A DNA stretch of 64,000 nucleotides from Streptomyces sp. CCM_MD2014 (GTDB taxonomy: Bacteria > Actinomycetota > Actinomycetes > Streptomycetales > Streptomycetaceae): the NCBI RefSeq assembly GCF_000772045.1, contig NZ_CP009754.1, forward strand, positions 4,526,001 through 4,590,000, written 5' to 3'. Made by a program: the position numbers and the translations under genes. Under the pieces are notes generated by a model. It searched no databases. It was not told the DNA's origin and saw nothing but the letters and a program-made list of their open reading frames with translations. This document shows positions 48,987-58,126 of this stretch, one piece after another; within the stretch, counting starts at the first letter, position 1; each line of letters begins with the position of its first letter.

Positions 48987-49304
48987 TCACTGCGCCGCGG
49001 CGAACGCCTCGTACACCCTCTTCGGGATCCGGCCCCGCGCGGGCACGTCCATCTTGTTCGCCTGGGCCCAGGCGCGGACCGCCGCCGGGTCGGGGGCGAC
49101 CTCCGTCTGCCGGTAGGCCTTGCCGGACCGGGAGCGCTTGCGGCCGGCCGAGACGTACGGCTCGAGCGCCTTGCGCAGTTTCCGGGCATTGGCTTCGTTC
49201 AGGTCGATCTCGTACATCCGGCCGTCGACTCCGAAGGCGATCGTCTCCGCCGCTTCCGAGCCGTCGATGTCGTCAAAGAGAGTGACCACGACACGCTGCG
49301 CCAC
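48987..49304 (-). CDS. lsr2: Lsr2 nucleoid-associated protein
   Basis: This 105-aa protein begins MAQRVVVTLFDDIDG and has the N-terminal oligomerisation region (about 1-55), a basic linker, and the C-terminal DNA-binding domain with the RGR hook (ARGRIPKRVYEAF), which inserts in the minor groove of AT-rich DNA. Lsr2 is the actinobacterial H-NS-like silencer of horizontally acquired AT-rich genes. The GTG at 49304 follows AAGGGA. The region upstream is itself AT-rich for this genome, consistent with autoregulation. Confidence 0.95.
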   Translation of the reverse strand: MAQRVVVTLFDDIDGSEAAETIAFGVDGRMYEIDLNEANARKLRKALEPYVSAGRKRSRSGKAYRQTEVAPDPAAVRAWAQANKMDVPARGRIPKRVYEAFAAAQ

Positions 49305-49654
49305 GAATATCGGTCCCTTCGTGCGGCATCTCCGCGATGACGTGCCCGAACGTGCCAAGACGCCGCGATGATGCCGACTGTTCGCCTGTAATTGGGCAAA
49401 GTATCGGCTAATGACATTTCATTTGTACAGTGCCCGGCATTGCAATGGGAAGCCCGACTAAATCTGCCCGCGTGTCTGCCGGGCAATAGGTGTCCGCGCT
49501 CGATCCCGGATCTTTCCCGAAGCTTTTCGAGACCGCCGCCTCCCGATGCCGGATCGTGACTGGGCTCACGTAGTTTCCTCCAAGGCTACGCGCGTAGAAA
49601 TTTTGTACGGGTAGTCTGAAGGAACCTGCTCAGCACCACACACCGGGAGTGCCA
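49305..49654. other. Divergent lsr2/purS control region
   Basis: This 350-bp gene-free space contains an AT-rich stretch (about 49380-49440, with TAATTGGG, CATTTCATTTGTACAG) that is an expected Lsr2 target. Nearer purS there is a palindrome CTACGCGCGTAG and TAGTCT, a possible -10 for purS at about 49611. Confidence 0.5.
49586..49597. promoter_or_regulatory. 12-bp palindrome upstream of purSQL
   Basis: CTACGCGCGTAG is perfectly symmetrical and lies in the expected -35 zone of the purS promoter. It could be an operator. No regulator can be assigned. Confidence 0.4.
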
Positions 49655-49927
49655 GTGGCACGCGTCGTAGTCGACGTCATGCTCAAGCCGGAGATCCTCG
49701 ACCCCCAGGGCCAGGCGGTGCAGCGCGCACTGCCGCGACTGGGTTTCGAAGGGATCTCGGACGTCCGTCAGGGAAAGCGATTCGAACTGGAAGTGGACGG
49801 GCCGGTCGACGACGCCGCCCTCGCCCGCATCCATGATCTTGCGGAATCCTTCCTCGCCAACACCGTGATCGAGGACTTCACCGTCAAGGTCGAGTCCGAA
49901 GACGTAGTCGCGGGGGCCGCGAAGTGA
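49655..49927 (+). CDS. purS: FGAM synthase subunit PurS
   Basis: This 90-aa protein bridges PurQ and PurL in the three-part FGAM synthase. Typical features are VVVDVMLKPEILDPQGQAV at the start and LANTVIEDF near the end. The GTG at 49655 is chosen (GGGAG 5 nt upstream) over an in-frame GTG at 49649. It overlaps purQ by 4 nt (GTGA). Confidence 0.96.
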   Translation: MARVVVDVMLKPEILDPQGQAVQRALPRLGFEGISDVRQGKRFELEVDGPVDDAALARIHDLAESFLANTVIEDFTVKVESEDVVAGAAK

Positions 49928-50604
49928 CCGCTCGTATTGGCGTCGTCACTTTCCCCGGCAGCCTCGACGACCGGGACACGCAGCGCGCGATCCGCGTCGC
50001 CGGCGCCGAACCCGTCGCCCTCTGGCACAAGGACAAGGACCTCAAGCAGGTCGACGCCGTGGTGCTGTGCGGCGGATTCTCGTACGGCGATTATCTGCGG
50101 GCCGGCGCCATCGCGCGCTTCTCGCCGGTGATGGACACCGTCATCGACCAGGCGAAGGCCGGCCTGCCGGTGCTGGGCATCTGCAACGGCTTCCAGATCC
50201 TCACGGAGGCCCACCTGCTGCCCGGCGGCATGCTGGGCAACGACCACCTGCACTTCATCTGCCGCGACCAGAAGCTGCGGGTGGAGAACGCGGGCACCGC
50301 CTGGACCAGCGACTACACCGCCGGCCAGGAGATCCACATCCCGCTGAAGAACATGGACGGCCGCTACGTCGCCGACCGGCGCACGCTGGACGAGCTGGAG
50401 GCCGAGGGCCGGGTCGCCTTCCGGTACGTGGACTTCAACCCCAACGGTTCGCTCAACGACATCGCCGGCATCACCAATGCCGCCGGGAACGTCGTCGGCC
50501 TGATGCCGCACCCCGAGCACGCCGTCGAGCCGCTGATCGGCACCGGCCGCACCGACGGCCTCCCGTTCTTCACCTCGATCCTCAAGAAGCTGGTCAACGC
50601 ATGA
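49924..50604 (+). CDS. purQ: FGAM synthase glutaminase subunit
   Basis: This 226-aa class I glutamine amidotransferase releases ammonia for PurL. The nucleophile Cys is in LGICNGFQ, the His/Glu pair in MPHPEH, and it begins IGVVTFPGSLDD. It overlaps purS and purL by 4 nt on either side, giving coupled translation of the three subunits. Confidence 0.97.
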   Translation: MTARIGVVTFPGSLDDRDTQRAIRVAGAEPVALWHKDKDLKQVDAVVLCGGFSYGDYLRAGAIARFSPVMDTVIDQAKAGLPVLGICNGFQILTEAHLLPGGMLGNDHLHFICRDQKLRVENAGTAWTSDYTAGQEIHIPLKNMDGRYVADRRTLDELEAEGRVAFRYVDFNPNGSLNDIAGITNAAGNVVGLMPHPEHAVEPLIGTGRTDGLPFFTSILKKLVNA

Positions 50605-52859
50605 GCCGGACGCCTCTGGACACGGTCGAGCACGCGGCCGCGACCCCCGACGTCGAGCTGCCCTGGGCCGAGCTGGGCCTGAAGAAGGACGAGTACGAGA
50701 GGGTCGTGGAGATCCTCGGCCGCCGCCCCACCGGCGCGGAGCTGGCCATGTACTCGGTGATGTGGTCCGAGCACTGCTCGTACAAGAGCAGCAAGGTGCA
50801 CCTGCGCCAGTTCGGCGAGAAGGCCCCCGAGTCCGACGCGATGCTCGTCGGCATCGGCGAGAACGCCGGTGTCGTCGACGTCGGCCAGGGCTACGCGGTC
50901 ACCTTCAAGGTCGAGTCGCACAACCACCCGTCGTACGTGGAGCCCTACCAGGGCGCCGCGACCGGCGTCGGCGGCATCGTGCGCGACATCATCGCGATGG
51001 GCGCCCGCCCGGTCGCCGTCGTGGACCCCCTGCGCTTCGGCGCGGCCGACCACCCCGACACCAAGCGCGTCCTCCCGGGCGTCGTCGCCGGCATCGGCGG
51101 CTACGGCAACTGCCTGGGCCTGCCCAACATCGGCGGCGAGGTCGTCTTCGACGCCTGCTACCAGGGCAACCCGCTGGTCAACGCCGGTGCCATCGGCGTC
51201 ATGCGGCACGAGGACATCCACCTCGCCAAGGCGTCCGGCGCGGGCAACAAGGTCATCCTGTACGGGGCCCGCACCGGCGGTGACGGCATCGGCGGCGCGT
51301 CGATCCTGGCATCCGAGACCTTCGACGACGCCAAGCCGTCCAAGCGCCCCGCCGTCCAGGTCGGCGACCCCTTCCAGGAGAAGCTCCTCATCGAGTGCAC
51401 CCTGGAGGCCTTCGCCGAGAAGCTGGTCGTCGGCATCCAGGACCTGGGCGCGGCGGGCCTGTCCTGCGCGACCAGCGAGCTGGCGTCGAACGGCTCCGGC
51501 GGCATGCGCGTCACCCTGGACGACGTGCCCCTGCGCGACTCGACTCTGTCTCCCGAGGAAATCCTCATGAGCGAGTCGCAGGAACGCATGTGCGCGGTGG
51601 TCGAGCCGGGCAAGGTCGACCGCTTCCTGGAGATCTGCGAGAAGTGGGACGTCATCGCCACCGTCATCGGTGAGGTGACCGACGGCGACCGCCTGGAGAT
51701 CTACTGGCACGGCGGCAAGATCGTCGACGTCGACCCGCGCACGGTCGCGCACGAGGGCCCGGTCTACGAGCGCCCCTACGCCCGTCCCGACTGGCAGGAC
51801 GCCCTCCAGGCCGACGACGCGAACAAGCTGCCCCGGCCGCGGACGTCCGACGAGCTGAAGGACCAGGTCCTCAAGCTGGTCGGCTCGCCCAACCAGGCGT
51901 CCAAGCAGTGGATCACCCAGCAGTACGACCACTTCGTGCAGGGCAACACCGTCCTCGCCCAGCCCGAGGACTCGGGCATGATCCGCGTGGACGAGGAGTC
52001 CGGCCTCGGCGTCGCCATCGCCACCGACGGCAACGGCCGCTACGCCAAGCTCGACCCGTACACGGGCGCGCAGCTGGCGCTGGCGGAGGCCTACCGCAAC
52101 GTGGCCACGACCGGCGCGAAGCCCCTCGCGGTCTCCGACTGCCTGAACTTCGGCTCGCCGGAGGACCCGGCGGTCATGTGGCAGTTCGCGGAGGCCGTGC
52201 GCGGCCTGGCCGACGGCTGCCGGCAGCTCGGCACCCCGGTGACGGGCGGCAACGTCTCGCTCTACAACCAGACGGGCGAGGCGGCCATCCACCCGACCCC
52301 GGTGGTCGCGGTCCTCGGCGTCATCGACGACGTGGCCCGCCGCACGCCGGTCGCCTTCCAGGAGGACGGCCAGCTGCTGTACCTGCTGGGCGACACGCGT
52401 GAGGAGTTCGGCGGCTCGGCCTGGTCCCAGGTGATCCACGACCACCTCGGCGGCCTGCCCCCGAAGGTCGACCTGGAGCGCGAGCGCCTGCTGGGCGAGA
52501 TCCTGATCTCCGCCTCCCGCGACGGCATGATCGACTCCGCGCACGACCTGTCCGACGGCGGTCTGGTCCAGGCGGTCGTCGAGTCGGCGCTGCTCGGCGG
52601 CAAGGGCGCGCGTCTGGTCGTACCCGACGGGCTCGACGCCTTCACCTTCCTCTTCTCGGAGTCGGCGGGCCGCGCGGTCGTCGCCGTCCCGCGCTCGGAG
52701 GAGGTCCGCTTCAACGACATGTGCGGCGCCCGCGGCCTGCCCGTCACCCGCATCGGCGTGGTCGACGGCGACGCGGTCGAGGTCCAGGGCGAGTTCACCC
52801 TCCCCCTGGCCGACCTGCGCGAGGCCCACGAGGGGACGATCCCGGGGCTGCTGGCGTAA
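50601..52859 (+). CDS. purL: FGAM synthase large subunit
   Basis: This 752-aa small-type PurL converts FGAR, ATP and ammonia to FGAM (step 4). It contains two PurM-like halves, with WSEHCSYKSS, KVESHNHPS, GGIVRDI and later DCLNFGSPEDP and TGGNVSLYNQ. The length is that of PurL that needs separate PurS and PurQ. A terminator-like hairpin follows. Confidence 0.97.
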   Translation: MSRTPLDTVEHAAATPDVELPWAELGLKKDEYERVVEILGRRPTGAELAMYSVMWSEHCSYKSSKVHLRQFGEKAPESDAMLVGIGENAGVVDVGQGYAVTFKVESHNHPSYVEPYQGAATGVGGIVRDIIAMGARPVAVVDPLRFGAADHPDTKRVLPGVVAGIGGYGNCLGLPNIGGEVVFDACYQGNPLVNAGAIGVMRHEDIHLAKASGAGNKVILYGARTGGDGIGGASILASETFDDAKPSKRPAVQVGDPFQEKLLIECTLEAFAEKLVVGIQDLGAAGLSCATSELASNGSGGMRVTLDDVPLRDSTLSPEEILMSESQERMCAVVEPGKVDRFLEICEKWDVIATVIGEVTDGDRLEIYWHGGKIVDVDPRTVAHEGPVYERPYARPDWQDALQADDANKLPRPRTSDELKDQVLKLVGSPNQASKQWITQQYDHFVQGNTVLAQPEDSGMIRVDEESGLGVAIATDGNGRYAKLDPYTGAQLALAEAYRNVATTGAKPLAVSDCLNFGSPEDPAVMWQFAEAVRGLADGCRQLGTPVTGGNVSLYNQTGEAAIHPTPVVAVLGVIDDVARRTPVAFQEDGQLLYLLGDTREEFGGSAWSQVIHDHLGGLPPKVDLERERLLGEILISASRDGMIDSAHDLSDGGLVQAVVESALLGGKGARLVVPDGLDAFTFLFSESAGRAVVAVPRSEEVRFNDMCGARGLPVTRIGVVDGDAVEVQGEFTLPLADLREAHEGTIPGLLA

Positions 52860-52873
52860 CGGCGGTACGACGT

Positions 52874-52910
52874 GGAAGGGCCGTCCGGAGCAATCCGGGC
52901 GGCCCTTTCC
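52874..52910 (+). terminator. Terminator after purL
   Basis: GGAAGGGCCGTCCGGA pairs with TCCGGGCGGCCCTTTCC (one bulge) around a short loop. Confidence 0.75.
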
Positions 52911-52941
52911 GCGTGCTCCGGCGGCACCAGTCTTGCGCGCT

Positions 52942-52959
52942 ATTACGTACTTACGTAAT
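52942..52959. promoter_or_regulatory. Operator palindrome and -10 of the ArsR-like gene
   Basis: ATTACGTA-CT-TACGTAAT is a perfect 8-bp inverted repeat. It overlaps the likely -10 TAATCT (52957-52962 region), and translation starts 10 nt later without an SD. This is a good self-repression site. Confidence 0.65.
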
Positions 52960-52968
52960 CTCAAGGGT

Positions 52969-53472
52969 GTGGAGCGACTGGAACAGCGAGTGGCGGACCT
53001 CGAACGGCGCCTCGCCGCCCTGGAGGCCGCCGAGCGGCCCGCCCCCCGCCCCGAGGAGGGCGACTTCTGGGCCCTCGAAGGGCTGAAGGAGCAGCTCGGC
53101 GAGCTGGGGGCGGAGGCCGGCGGCGTCCTGTTCACCGGCACCGTGCGCCTGCCGGCCGGGGAGCGGTACGAGTGGCAGCACGGCACGCTCACCGAAGGGC
53201 TGCTGGACGCCGACTGGGCCGAATCCGCCGAGGTGTTCGCGGCCCTCGGACATCCCGTGCGGATGCGGATCCTGCGCGAGGTCCTCGACGGCCGGCGCAC
53301 CGCCGCCGAGCTGGCGGAGCTGGACGGGATGGGCACGACCGGCCAGATCTACCACCACCTGCGTCAGCTCACCGGCGCCGGCTGGCTGCACGCCACCGGC
53401 CGGGGCCGTCACGAGGTGCCGCCGGGGCGGGTCGTACCGCTGCTGGTGGCGCTGTCGACCGCACGGAACTGA
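52969..53472 (+). CDS. ArsR/DUF4897-type winged-helix regulator
   Basis: This 167-aa protein has an N-terminal heptad helix (RLEQRVADLERRLAALEA), a middle region, and a C-terminal winged helix (VFAALGHPVRMRILREVLDG, AELAELDGMGTTGQIYHHLRQLTGAGWL). The HTH is ArsR-like without a metal-binding CxC. It is likely translated from a leaderless mRNA whose promoter holds a perfect palindrome. It lies 41 bp before an M23 peptidase gene, so it may control that gene and itself. Confidence 0.85.
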   Translation: MERLEQRVADLERRLAALEAAERPAPRPEEGDFWALEGLKEQLGELGAEAGGVLFTGTVRLPAGERYEWQHGTLTEGLLDADWAESAEVFAALGHPVRMRILREVLDGRRTAAELAELDGMGTTGQIYHHLRQLTGAGWLHATGRGRHEVPPGRVVPLLVALSTARN

Positions 53473-53513
53473 CCGGGACCCTCGGGTTCCACACCGGCAA
53501 GGGGGAACGAACG

Positions 53514-54365
53514 ATGTCCGCACGCAAGCTCGCCATGATCACCTTCCGGGTGCTGCAGCTCGCCTTCCTGGCCCTGGTGGTCACCGGCGTCCTCTTCGAC
53601 CCGGGGTATCCGTGGTGGAGCGTCTTCCTGCCGCTGGTCCTCGCCTACGCCCTGATCACCGTGGTCAACCGCTGGAACGGCGGCGCCCCCGACGCGCCCG
53701 GCAGGTCCCGCGTGCCCGTCGAGGTCGCCCCGCCCGTCACCGGCCGCTGGTCCGCGCTGAACAGCCCGGCCGACCGCACTCCGAGCCACGGCGTCCACGC
53801 CTACGGCCAGACCTTCGCCATCGACCTCGTCGGCGAGCCGGAGCCCGGGGCCCGGCCGGGCTTCCGCGCCCTGTGGCCGCTCGCCCGGAGCCCCCGCGCC
53901 TTCCCGGCGTTCGGCGCCCCGCTCCTCGCGGTCGCCGACGGCACGGTCGTACGGACCGACGACGGCCAGCGCGACCACCTGAGCCGCACCTCGCTGCCCG
54001 CGCTGCTGTACCTGATGCTCGTCGAGGGCTCGGTGCGCGAGCTGGCCGGTGTCCGCCGCATCGTCGGCAACCACCTGGTCCTCGACCTCGGCGACGGCAC
54101 CCACGCCCTGTACGCCCACGTGCGGCGAGGTTCCTTCACCGTCCGCGAGGGCGACCACGTCCGCGCCGGTCAGGTCCTCGCCGGGTGCGGCAACACCGGC
54201 AACTCCAGCGAGCCGCACGTCCATTTCCAGCTCATGGACGGCCCCGACCCGGACACCGCACGGGGTGTCCCCTTCACCTGGACCGGCATCGGCGTCCCGC
54301 GCAACGGCGAGGTGTTCGACGCGGCCGGGGACCCGCACACCGGGCTTGACCTCAAGCGCGGTTGA
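53514..54365 (+). CDS. Membrane-anchored M23 (LytM) peptidase
   Basis: This 283-aa protein has two N-terminal membrane segments (about 8-28 and 34-52) and a LytM/M23 domain with HGVHAYGQTFAIDL (first zinc His/Asp pair) and YAHVRRGS ... EPHVHFQLMDG (HxH). Family members cut peptidoglycan cross-bridges. Zinc ligands look intact. It is in one unit with the ArsR-like regulator. Confidence 0.88.
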   Translation: MSARKLAMITFRVLQLAFLALVVTGVLFDPGYPWWSVFLPLVLAYALITVVNRWNGGAPDAPGRSRVPVEVAPPVTGRWSALNSPADRTPSHGVHAYGQTFAIDLVGEPEPGARPGFRALWPLARSPRAFPAFGAPLLAVADGTVVRTDDGQRDHLSRTSLPALLYLMLVEGSVRELAGVRRIVGNHLVLDLGDGTHALYAHVRRGSFTVREGDHVRAGQVLAGCGNTGNSSEPHVHFQLMDGPDPDTARGVPFTWTGIGVPRNGEVFDAAGDPHTGLDLKRG

Positions 54366-54436
54366 GTTCCTAAGGTCGGCGGCGCCGGTCTCGACGTAAC
54401 CGGAGACGTACCCAGACGTAAGGGAGAGGAGCGCTC

Positions 54437-54745
54437 ATGAGGACGCTGGTGCTGGGCAGGACCGCCGTCAGGGTGACGGCGGTGGTGGACACGCTGCGCG
54501 CCGACGGGTTCAGTGTGGAGGGAGTGACCACCGACGAGGAGGCCCGCAAGCTCCTGGAGACGCGCGAGTTCGGCGTCATGGTCATCGGCGGGGGCGTGGG
54601 ACCGGACTCCCGCGCCGCCCTCAAGGAACTCGCGGCCGAGTGCGGGGTGCGGCGGGTGATCGACGGGGCGTTGACCGAGCCGTTCGACGCCTATGTGCGC
54701 CGGGTGTTCGAGCCGCTGATCCGGGAGACCGCCGCCGAGGGGTGA
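54437..54745 (+). CDS. Small receiver-like/Rossmannoid protein
   Basis: This 102-aa protein begins MRTLVLGRTAVRVTAVVDTLRADGF, resembling a receiver-fold first strand and helix, and continues EFGVMVIGGGVGPDSRAALKELA. There is no phosphorylatable Asp in the usual place (GGGVGPDS instead), so it is unlikely to be a response regulator. The ATG at 54437 follows GGGAGAGGAG. The function is unknown. Confidence 0.75.
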   Translation: MRTLVLGRTAVRVTAVVDTLRADGFSVEGVTTDEEARKLLETREFGVMVIGGGVGPDSRAALKELAAECGVRRVIDGALTEPFDAYVRRVFEPLIRETAAEG

Positions 54746-54781
54746 CTCGGCCACTCCCGCTCCTCGCCTAGGCTCACCGCC

Positions 54782-55579
54782 ATGCCGCCCGCCAGGAAAC
54801 GCCCCCGCGCCTACGATCCCGCCCGCACCCGCGCCGCCGTGCTCGCCCAGTTCGGCAGCGTACGGGCGGCCGTCCGCACCCTGACCCCGGAGCAGCTCGC
54901 GCTGCCCACCCGGCTGGGGGACTGGACCGTGCGGGAGCTGGTCGCGCACGTCGGGACGGCGCTGGCCGCCGTGGACCGGCTGCTGGGTGAGGCGGAGCCC
55001 CGGCGGCAGGACGGGCGGCTGCTCGACTGGCCGTTCGCCATCGCCGCCGACGCGGACGCCATCGCCGCGACCGCCCGCCGGCTCGCCGGCGAGCACCCCG
55101 ACCTCGACGCCCACCTCGCCGGGGTCGAGCGGCGCTTCACCGAGCTGCTCGACACCCAGCCCGGCAGCAGGCTGCTCCCGACCAGCGCGGGCGCCCTGCC
55201 GCTGGCCGACTACGTCGTCACCCGCACCGTCGAGCTGGTCGTGCACACCGACGACCTGAACGCCGCGGTCCCCGGCCTCGACGTCCCGTACGACCGGCAG
55301 GCGCTGGCCGCCGCGACCCGGCTGCTGGCCGACGCGCTCGCCGTGAAGGCGCCCGGCGGTTCGACGGAGGTGCGGATCCCGCCGTACGCGGTCGTGCAGT
55401 GCGTGGAAGGTCCCCGGCACACCCGGGGCACACCGCCCAACGTCGTCGAGACCGACCCGCTGACCTGGGTCCGGCTGGCCACCGGACGGCTGGACTGGAG
55501 GGACGCCCTGGACGGGGCGAAGGTCAGCGCGAGCGGGGAGCGGGCCGACCTCGGCGCCCTGCTGCCGCTGCTGAGCTGA
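54782..55579 (+). CDS. Mycothiol-dependent (DinB-fold) maleylpyruvate isomerase-family protein
   Basis: This 265-aa protein has a DinB-like four-helix N-terminal domain with LGDWTVRELVAHVGTALAAVDRLL (metal His) and VELVVHTDDLNAA (second His/Asp), and a C-terminal sterol-carrier-like domain (about 175-265). This matches the actinobacterial mycothiol S-transferase group often named sterol carrier family protein. The substrate is unknown. The metal ligands appear conserved. Confidence 0.82.
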   Translation: MPPARKRPRAYDPARTRAAVLAQFGSVRAAVRTLTPEQLALPTRLGDWTVRELVAHVGTALAAVDRLLGEAEPRRQDGRLLDWPFAIAADADAIAATARRLAGEHPDLDAHLAGVERRFTELLDTQPGSRLLPTSAGALPLADYVVTRTVELVVHTDDLNAAVPGLDVPYDRQALAAATRLLADALAVKAPGGSTEVRIPPYAVVQCVEGPRHTRGTPPNVVETDPLTWVRLATGRLDWRDALDGAKVSASGERADLGALLPLLS

Positions 55580-55643
55580 GGGAGATTCCGTGCCGAGCGC
55601 GGGCCGGACGGAACCGGATCTTCCCCCGCTCCGTCGAATCGGC

Positions 55644-56486
55644 ATGTACAGGCAGAACAGGAAGCACGAGGACAGGAAGAAGCCGCAGCGCGGCACGACC
55701 CTCACCGTGGCCGCCGTCGCCGCGCTCGTCCCGCTCGCCGCGGCCTGCGGCAGCGAGAAGGCGGCCGACGGCACCGGCAGCGGTTCCGCGGGCACCGGCG
55801 GGCAGCGCGTCACCGGCGTGCGGTGGAGCATCGACAGCGTCACCGTCGACGGCACCACCCACCGGGCGCCGGACGCCGCACACGTACGCATCGACGACTC
55901 CGGCCGGGCCGAGGGCAGCACCGGCTGCAACGGCTTCAGCGCCCGCGCCGACGTCGAGGAGCGGGACGAGGGCGGGCGCGTCCGGCTCAGCGACGCCATG
56001 TTCACCGAGATGGGCTGCGACAAGGTCCCCGCCGACTTCGAGAAGTCCCTCGGCCGCGCCCTCACCACCGGCCCGCTCACCACGGAGGGCGAGGGCGAGC
56101 GGCTCACCCTCACCACCGCCGACGGCGACACCGTCCGCCTCAGCCGCTCCGAGGACGTGTCCCTGTACGGGACCGGGTGGGTGGTCGACGCCCCGGGGCA
56201 GCAGGGCGACCGGGGGCGCGCCCGCCTCACCTTCGACCGGGACGCGCAGACCGTCTCCGGACGCCTCCCCTGCAACCGCGTCAGCGCGGGGGCCACCGTC
56301 GGCGACGGGCGGATCGTGCTCGGCGCCCCGTCCACGACCCGAATGATGTGCGAAGGCTCACTCATGGACGCCGAGAAGCGGCTCCTCGGCCTCTTCGACG
56401 GCAAGGTCGACTACCGGATCGATCATGAAACCCTCACGCTGACCAGCGAAGACGGCACCACGGTCCGGGCCGTCGCCGAGCAGTGA
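55644..56486 (+). CDS. Lipoprotein with two META/HslJ domains
   Basis: This 280-aa protein has a basic N-terminus, a hydrophobic signal and a lipobox LAAAC (Cys at about 38). Two META-type repeats follow: TGCNGFSARADVEE ... MFTEMGCDKV, and LPCNRVSAGATVGDG ... TRMMCEGSLMDAE. META domains occur in HslJ and in secreted stress proteins. A surface lipoprotein with a stress role is likely. The ATG at 55644 is chosen; a longer frame starts at 55590. Confidence 0.88.
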   Translation: MYRQNRKHEDRKKPQRGTTLTVAAVAALVPLAAACGSEKAADGTGSGSAGTGGQRVTGVRWSIDSVTVDGTTHRAPDAAHVRIDDSGRAEGSTGCNGFSARADVEERDEGGRVRLSDAMFTEMGCDKVPADFEKSLGRALTTGPLTTEGEGERLTLTTADGDTVRLSRSEDVSLYGTGWVVDAPGQQGDRGRARLTFDRDAQTVSGRLPCNRVSAGATVGDGRIVLGAPSTTRMMCEGSLMDAEKRLLGLFDGKVDYRIDHETLTLTSEDGTTVRAVAEQ

Positions 56487-56548
56487 TCCACCGCTGACAC
56501 TCTGTCCCCAATTCGGACCAGTGGTCGACCTCGCCTACACTCGGAGGC

Positions 56549-58075
56549 GTGCCACGTGGTGACGGTCGACTCAATCACGATCTGCTTCCCGGCGAGAAGG
56601 GCCCCCAGGACGCTTGCGGCGTCTTCGGTGTCTGGGCTCCGGGCGAAGAGGTCGCAAAGCTCACGTACTTCGGGCTCTACGCCCTCCAGCATCGGGGCCA
56701 GGAATCCGCGGGAATCGCGGTCAGCAACGGCTCCCAGATCCTCGTCTTCAAGGACATGGGCCTGGTGTCCCAGGTCTTCGACGAAACCTCGCTCGGTTCG
56801 CTCCAGGGTCACATCGCGGTCGGTCACGCCCGCTACTCGACCACCGGCGCCTCCGTGTGGGAGAACGCCCAGCCGACGTTCCGTGCCACCGCGCAGGGCT
56901 CCATCGCGCTCGGGCACAACGGCAACCTCGTCAACACCGCCCAGCTCGCCGGGATGGTCGCCGACCTGCCCAAGCAGGACGGGCGCTCCACGCGGGTCGC
57001 GGCGACCAACGACACGGACCTGATCACCGCGCTGCTCGCGGGCCAGGTCGACGAGGACGGCAAGCCGCTGACCGTCGAGGAGGCGGCCGGCAAGGTGCTG
57101 CCCCAGGTGCGCGGCGCCTTCTCCCTCGTCTTCATGGACGAGCACACCCTCTACGCCGCCCGCGACCCGCAGGGCATCCGCCCGCTGGTCCTGGGCCGGC
57201 TCGAGCGCGGCTGGGTGGTCGCCTCCGAGTCCGCCGCCCTCGACATCTGCGGCGCCAGCTTCGTCCGGGAGATCGAGCCGGGCGAGTTCGTCGCCATCGA
57301 CGAGAACGGCCTGCGAACGACGCGATTCGCGGAAGCGAAGCCCAAGGGCTGTGTCTTCGAGTACGTGTACCTGGCCCGTCCGGACACCGACATCGCCGGC
57401 CGCAACGTCTACCTCTCGCGCGTCGAGATGGGCCGCAGGCTGGCGAAGGAGGCGCCCGTCGAGGCCGACCTCGTCATAGCGACCCCGGAATCCGGCACCC
57501 CCGCCGCGATCGGGTACGCCGAGGCCTCCGGCATCCCCTTCGGCAACGGCCTGGTGAAGAACGCCTACGTCGGCCGCACCTTCATCCAGCCCTCGCAGAC
57601 CATCCGCCAGCTCGGCATCCGCCTCAAGCTGAACCCGCTGAAGGAAGTCATCAAGGGCAAGCGGCTGGTCGTCGTCGACGACTCCATCGTCCGCGGCAAC
57701 ACCCAGCGGGCCCTGGTCCGCATGCTCCGCGAGGCGGGCGCCGCCGAGATCCACATCCGGATCTCGTCCCCGCCCGTGAAGTGGCCCTGCTTCTTCGGCA
57801 TCGACTTCGCCACCCGCGCCGAGCTCATCGCCAACGGCATGAGCGTCGAGGAGATCGGCACCTCCATGGGCGCCGACTCCCTGGCCTACATCTCCATCGA
57901 CGGCATGATCGAGGCGACCACCATCGCCAAGCCGAACCTGTGCCGCGCCTGCTTCGACGGCGAGTACCCGATGGAGCTCCCCGACCCCGAGCTGCTCGGC
58001 AAGCAGCTTCTGGAGACCGAGCTGGCCGCCGGGCCCGCCGGTACGGCCGCCGCCGACGCCATCCGTCGCCCGTAG
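56549..58075 (+). CDS. purF: Amidophosphoribosyltransferase
   Basis: This 508-aa enzyme commits PRPP to purine synthesis (step 1). It is made as a proenzyme; the glutaminase nucleophile is Cys23 in DACGVFG. The PRPP motif is VVVDDSIVRGNT. The cysteines in GCVFEY, WPCFFG and LCRAC match the 4Fe-4S type found in B. subtilis PurF. The GTG at 56549 follows GGAGGC and a TACACT -10 box. purM follows 51 bp later. Confidence 0.97.
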   Translation: MPRGDGRLNHDLLPGEKGPQDACGVFGVWAPGEEVAKLTYFGLYALQHRGQESAGIAVSNGSQILVFKDMGLVSQVFDETSLGSLQGHIAVGHARYSTTGASVWENAQPTFRATAQGSIALGHNGNLVNTAQLAGMVADLPKQDGRSTRVAATNDTDLITALLAGQVDEDGKPLTVEEAAGKVLPQVRGAFSLVFMDEHTLYAARDPQGIRPLVLGRLERGWVVASESAALDICGASFVREIEPGEFVAIDENGLRTTRFAEAKPKGCVFEYVYLARPDTDIAGRNVYLSRVEMGRRLAKEAPVEADLVIATPESGTPAAIGYAEASGIPFGNGLVKNAYVGRTFIQPSQTIRQLGIRLKLNPLKEVIKGKRLVVVDDSIVRGNTQRALVRMLREAGAAEIHIRISSPPVKWPCFFGIDFATRAELIANGMSVEEIGTSMGADSLAYISIDGMIEATTIAKPNLCRACFDGEYPMELPDPELLGKQLLETELAAGPAGTAAADAIRRP

Positions 58076-58126
58076 CCGTCCGCCTCCCTGGCCCCATTGC
58101 CGTACGACACGAAGGTTCTCATCGTC

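Noticed and set aside
50364..53336. 990-codon open frame on the minus strand
   Set aside because: It lies antisense to purQ, purL and downstream genes. Its length results from GC bias at third positions, and the composition (V, G, A, D runs) is not protein-like.
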